In this document: positions 61,925-64,000 of the stretch, piece after piece
How the letters are laid out: every line of letters begins with the position of its first letter
Numbering within the stretch: the first letter of the stretch is position 1
Assembly (NCBI GenBank): GCA_010909165.1
Contig: MU008177.1
Location: 930,001-994,000, forward strand
Source: Anthoceros angustus
Lineage: Eukaryota; Streptophyta; Anthocerotopsida; Anthocerotales; Anthocerotaceae
DNA: 64,000 nucleotides
Direction: 5' to 3'
The notes under the pieces: model-generated
Seen by the model: the letters and a program-made list of their open reading frames with translations, nothing else
Databases searched by the model: none
Told to the model about the DNA's origin: nothing
Program-made: the position numbers and the translations under genes

Positions 61925-62119
61925 GTATTTTCCAATTGAGCACTCAATGCGGTGCGTTGGCTATTGCAGGTCTTTTGCAGGTTGGGTTTGTGCGATGGTT
62001 ATTTTAGAATTTATAGTTGTCCCTTTGTGAATTGCGGGTGTCCAAACAGGGTTACACACAACGTTGGGCGGCTTTATGATGGGCTGGGAATAGCGACTGG
62101 TCAGTAGATTGCTTCGACA
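61925..62119. other. Spacer, origin unclear
   Basis: No gene. The end of the presumed bacterial segment cannot be placed. Confidence 0.4.
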
Positions 62120-62238
62120 GGCCTGGGCCCTGGGCCTGGGCCTGGGCCTGGGCCTGGGCCTGGGCCTGGGCCTGGGCCTGGGCCTGGGCCTGGGCCTGGG
62201 CCTGGGCCTGGGCCTGGGCCTGGGCCTGGGCCTGGGCC
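62120..62238. repeat. GGGCCT hexanucleotide array
   Basis: About 20 nearly perfect copies of GGGCCT, running straight into the telomere-like array. Confidence 0.97.
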
Positions 62239-62314
62239 TAAAACCCTAACCCTAACCCTAAACCCTTAACCCCTAAACCCTAACCCTAACCCTAAACCCT
62301 AAACCCTAAACCCT
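62239..62314. repeat. Telomere-like array, mixed CCCTAA and CCCTAAA
   Basis: About eleven units; six-base CCCTAA and seven-base CCCTAAA forms alternate, with CCCTTAA and CCCCTAAA variants. The C-rich strand is on the plus strand. Confidence 0.95.
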
Positions 62315-62408
62315 AAGCTTTGTCCTCGATAAGGATCTCATTTCCTTGAGGATTTTTCCCTCTGCTCTCTTTTCTACCCGCCTGCGGTCGTTTTTGGTTC
62401 TCTTTTTA

Positions 62409-62436
62409 CCCTAAACCCTAAACCCTAAACCCTAAA
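62409..62436. repeat. Second telomere-like array
   Basis: Four perfect CCCTAAA units, 95 bp beyond the first array, same orientation. Confidence 0.95.
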
Positions 62437-62639
62437 CTAGTTTCGCCAAAAGGCTCATCAGTGGGTATAATCCTTATTACAATTGTGCAGATGGAGCACC
62501 ACATATATAGACCAAGAATGGCCAGAAATCTCGATGAGATAAAGAGTATTATCTGGATACGAGAAAAATCTAGAATAATTTAGATTAAAATAATAGGCTA
62601 AAAGATAATAGAAAAAATAGATCCCTCGAAAAATAAACT

Positions 62640-64000
62640 AAAGAGGCTGAACCTTGGCTCGCACCAAAACAGTACCCAATTTCTTCGGATTCCGCCAACA
62701 GACGATTGGCTTAGAAAAGAAGGACAAACGGAACTTTTTGCATTTCTGCATGGAGTATAGGGTTTAGGGAAGCCCCCAGGCATAGCGACTTACTCCAAGG
62801 GGAGTAGTCCAACTTGATTACGATGGGCCTCATCTTTGGGGCGGTGGAGCAATAAACACAGCCTACTCGGTAGGAAACCTTCGAGAAGCAAAAGCGAAAA
62901 AGCTAGGATAACCTAGCGCCTATGATAAAAGGAAAGCCGGACGGAAAGATAACCGGAGAAGGAACTCTCGCGAATCACATACCGACGGAGCTCGCTGACG
63001 ACAAAAGAAATCTTCTGGTGTCGAGGATGGAACGAGCGCCAGGGGAGATACTGGTAAATGTTGAGCTGCTTTTGGAAGCAGCGAGTGGGGAGAAGACCGG
63101 TAGAAGGGAAGTCAGGTCCCTTGAACATGGTGAAGTTCAGGAAGTCGCAGGATGAGTCAGAGATGACCCAAGTGAGATTGATGGAGGCACGAGGTCGAGT
63201 AAAACCGCATTGATCCTCCAAAAGATCCCTATCACGCCCGATAAAACCATCATCGATGAACCTTTTAAGGTCCAACAGATGGACAACAAGAGGGTGTTTA
63301 TAGGCCGACTTCAAGCAGATAAGAAGAGGCGAAGACACAAGAAAAGTGGTGCCCATGGCGTCTGCGAACCCGCACTGTAGAAAGCACCATCAAACTCTAG
63401 ATAGTTGTTGTACAGGATCAGGGAAGCCGCATCCAAGATGAGATCCGCCAAAGGTTGGAGAATGTATCCAGAGGCAATAATGCGCTCACGGAGACATCGG
63501 AGACCAAGGTCAATGGGGATACTAGGATAAAGGGATTCTACATCAAAAGAGAAGAGGAGAGAGGAAGCAGGAATCTGCTTCGACTGATAATCTCTGATGA
63601 GGGTGGTAGAATCAAGGAGGTAGGTGGCTTGGGACTTCAACACAGGAAGAAGCTGATCATGTAACCACTGGGAAAGGTGTTCAAAGACATACCCCACCGA
63701 GCTGCAGATGGGGCGGCCAACAAGCCGAGGCTTATGGACTTTGGGAATGATGTAAAAGACAGACCCGAAAACACGAGGAGGGCTCATGGAAGAGGAACGC
63801 CAGTGCGAGCATCTATGGGGACCCGAGGCCGTATCTAGACCGGAGAGAGCAACCTCTCTCAATCGTTCGAGAGGGACTACGGGACGCAGACATAACGCCG
63901 GTCAAAGAGTTGCCTAATGGCCTCGCCAAATACCAAGTGCGATCCATCAAGACAAGGCCGAGGTTCTTGTCGGCGCTTGATGACAAGGTTAGGGTTGGAG
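62640..64000 (-). mobile_element. Penelope-like retroelement (PLE) reverse transcriptase, 5' part beyond right edge
   Basis: On the minus strand the RT motifs appear in order: ADKNLGLVLMDRTWY (about 63970-63925), FYIIPKVHKPRL (63757-63722), LFSFDVESLYPSIP with the first catalytic Asp (about 63556-63515), KRFIDDGFIG with the DD box (63271-63242), FLNFTMFKG, the thumb QKQLNIYQYLPWRSFHPRH, and the closing IVCWRNPKK..TVLVRAKV (62650-62700). FDVESLYPSIP and the SFHPRH thumb are typical of Penelope-like elements. One frameshift (about 63340) and a few stops break it. No GIY-YIG endonuclease is seen after the RT up to the telomere-like arrays, as in the endonuclease-lacking Athena/Coprina group. PLEs of that group are known at telomeres. 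Confidence 0.8.

Overview
This is nuclear DNA of a green plant. The evidence is spliced GT-AG genes with introns of about 50-320 bp, chloroplast-targeted proteins (VIPP1, a CGFS glutaredoxin), a phytocyanin-like protein, a PPR pseudogene, Ty1/copia and Ty3/gypsy LTR retrotransposons, and CCCTAAA/CCCTAA arrays. Compact genes, mixed retroelement families and a Penelope-like element suggest a seed-free land plant (bryophyte or lycophyte) or a close relative. That placement is inference and no species can be named.

Layout. 1-0.88 kb: decayed GDSL esterase/lipase on the minus strand. 3.3-6.4 kb: a six-exon sorbitol-dehydrogenase-type gene (+) convergent with an intronless VIPP1 (-). 7.4-17.4 kb: gene-poor DNA with copia remnants, two coding-like minisatellites and a subtilase fragment. 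17.4-18.9 kb: papain-like protease pseudogene followed by a 313-bp tandem duplication. 19.2-30.5 kb: gene-rich island with a chloroplast-type conserved protein gene (+), a small coiled-coil gene (-), CGFS glutaredoxin (+), a gamma-tubulin complex GCP6-like gene (+) and an early-nodulin-like phytocyanin (+).

31.3-53.5 kb: a nest of transposons. A minus-strand reverse-transcriptase element is split into 31.48-32.29 and 52.60-53.52 kb by a copia-rich insert flanked by a 16-bp direct repeat. That insert (copia A) is itself interrupted by a Tat-like gypsy element with 2.04-kb LTRs (33153-40791, TSD GCGAC) and by a minus-strand copia (42692-49308, TSD AAAAG, LTRs with TA..TA ends).

53.5-59 kb: gypsy fragment, telomere-like short repeats, PPR pseudogene, an intact five-exon PFA-DSP phosphatase gene (-), and LINE ORF1/3'-end remnants. 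59.2-61.6 kb: minus-strand copia fragment. At 61728 there is a single N, followed at once by an AT-rich bacterial AraC-type fragment, so this point is probably an assembly join or contamination. 62.1-64 kb: a GGGCCT hexamer array, telomere-like arrays, and a Penelope-like reverse transcriptase running off the right edge.

The host genes are unrelated housekeeping genes rather than one pathway. Several (VIPP1, glutaredoxin, At4g37920-like) act in the plastid. Most of the remaining sequence is retroelement-derived.
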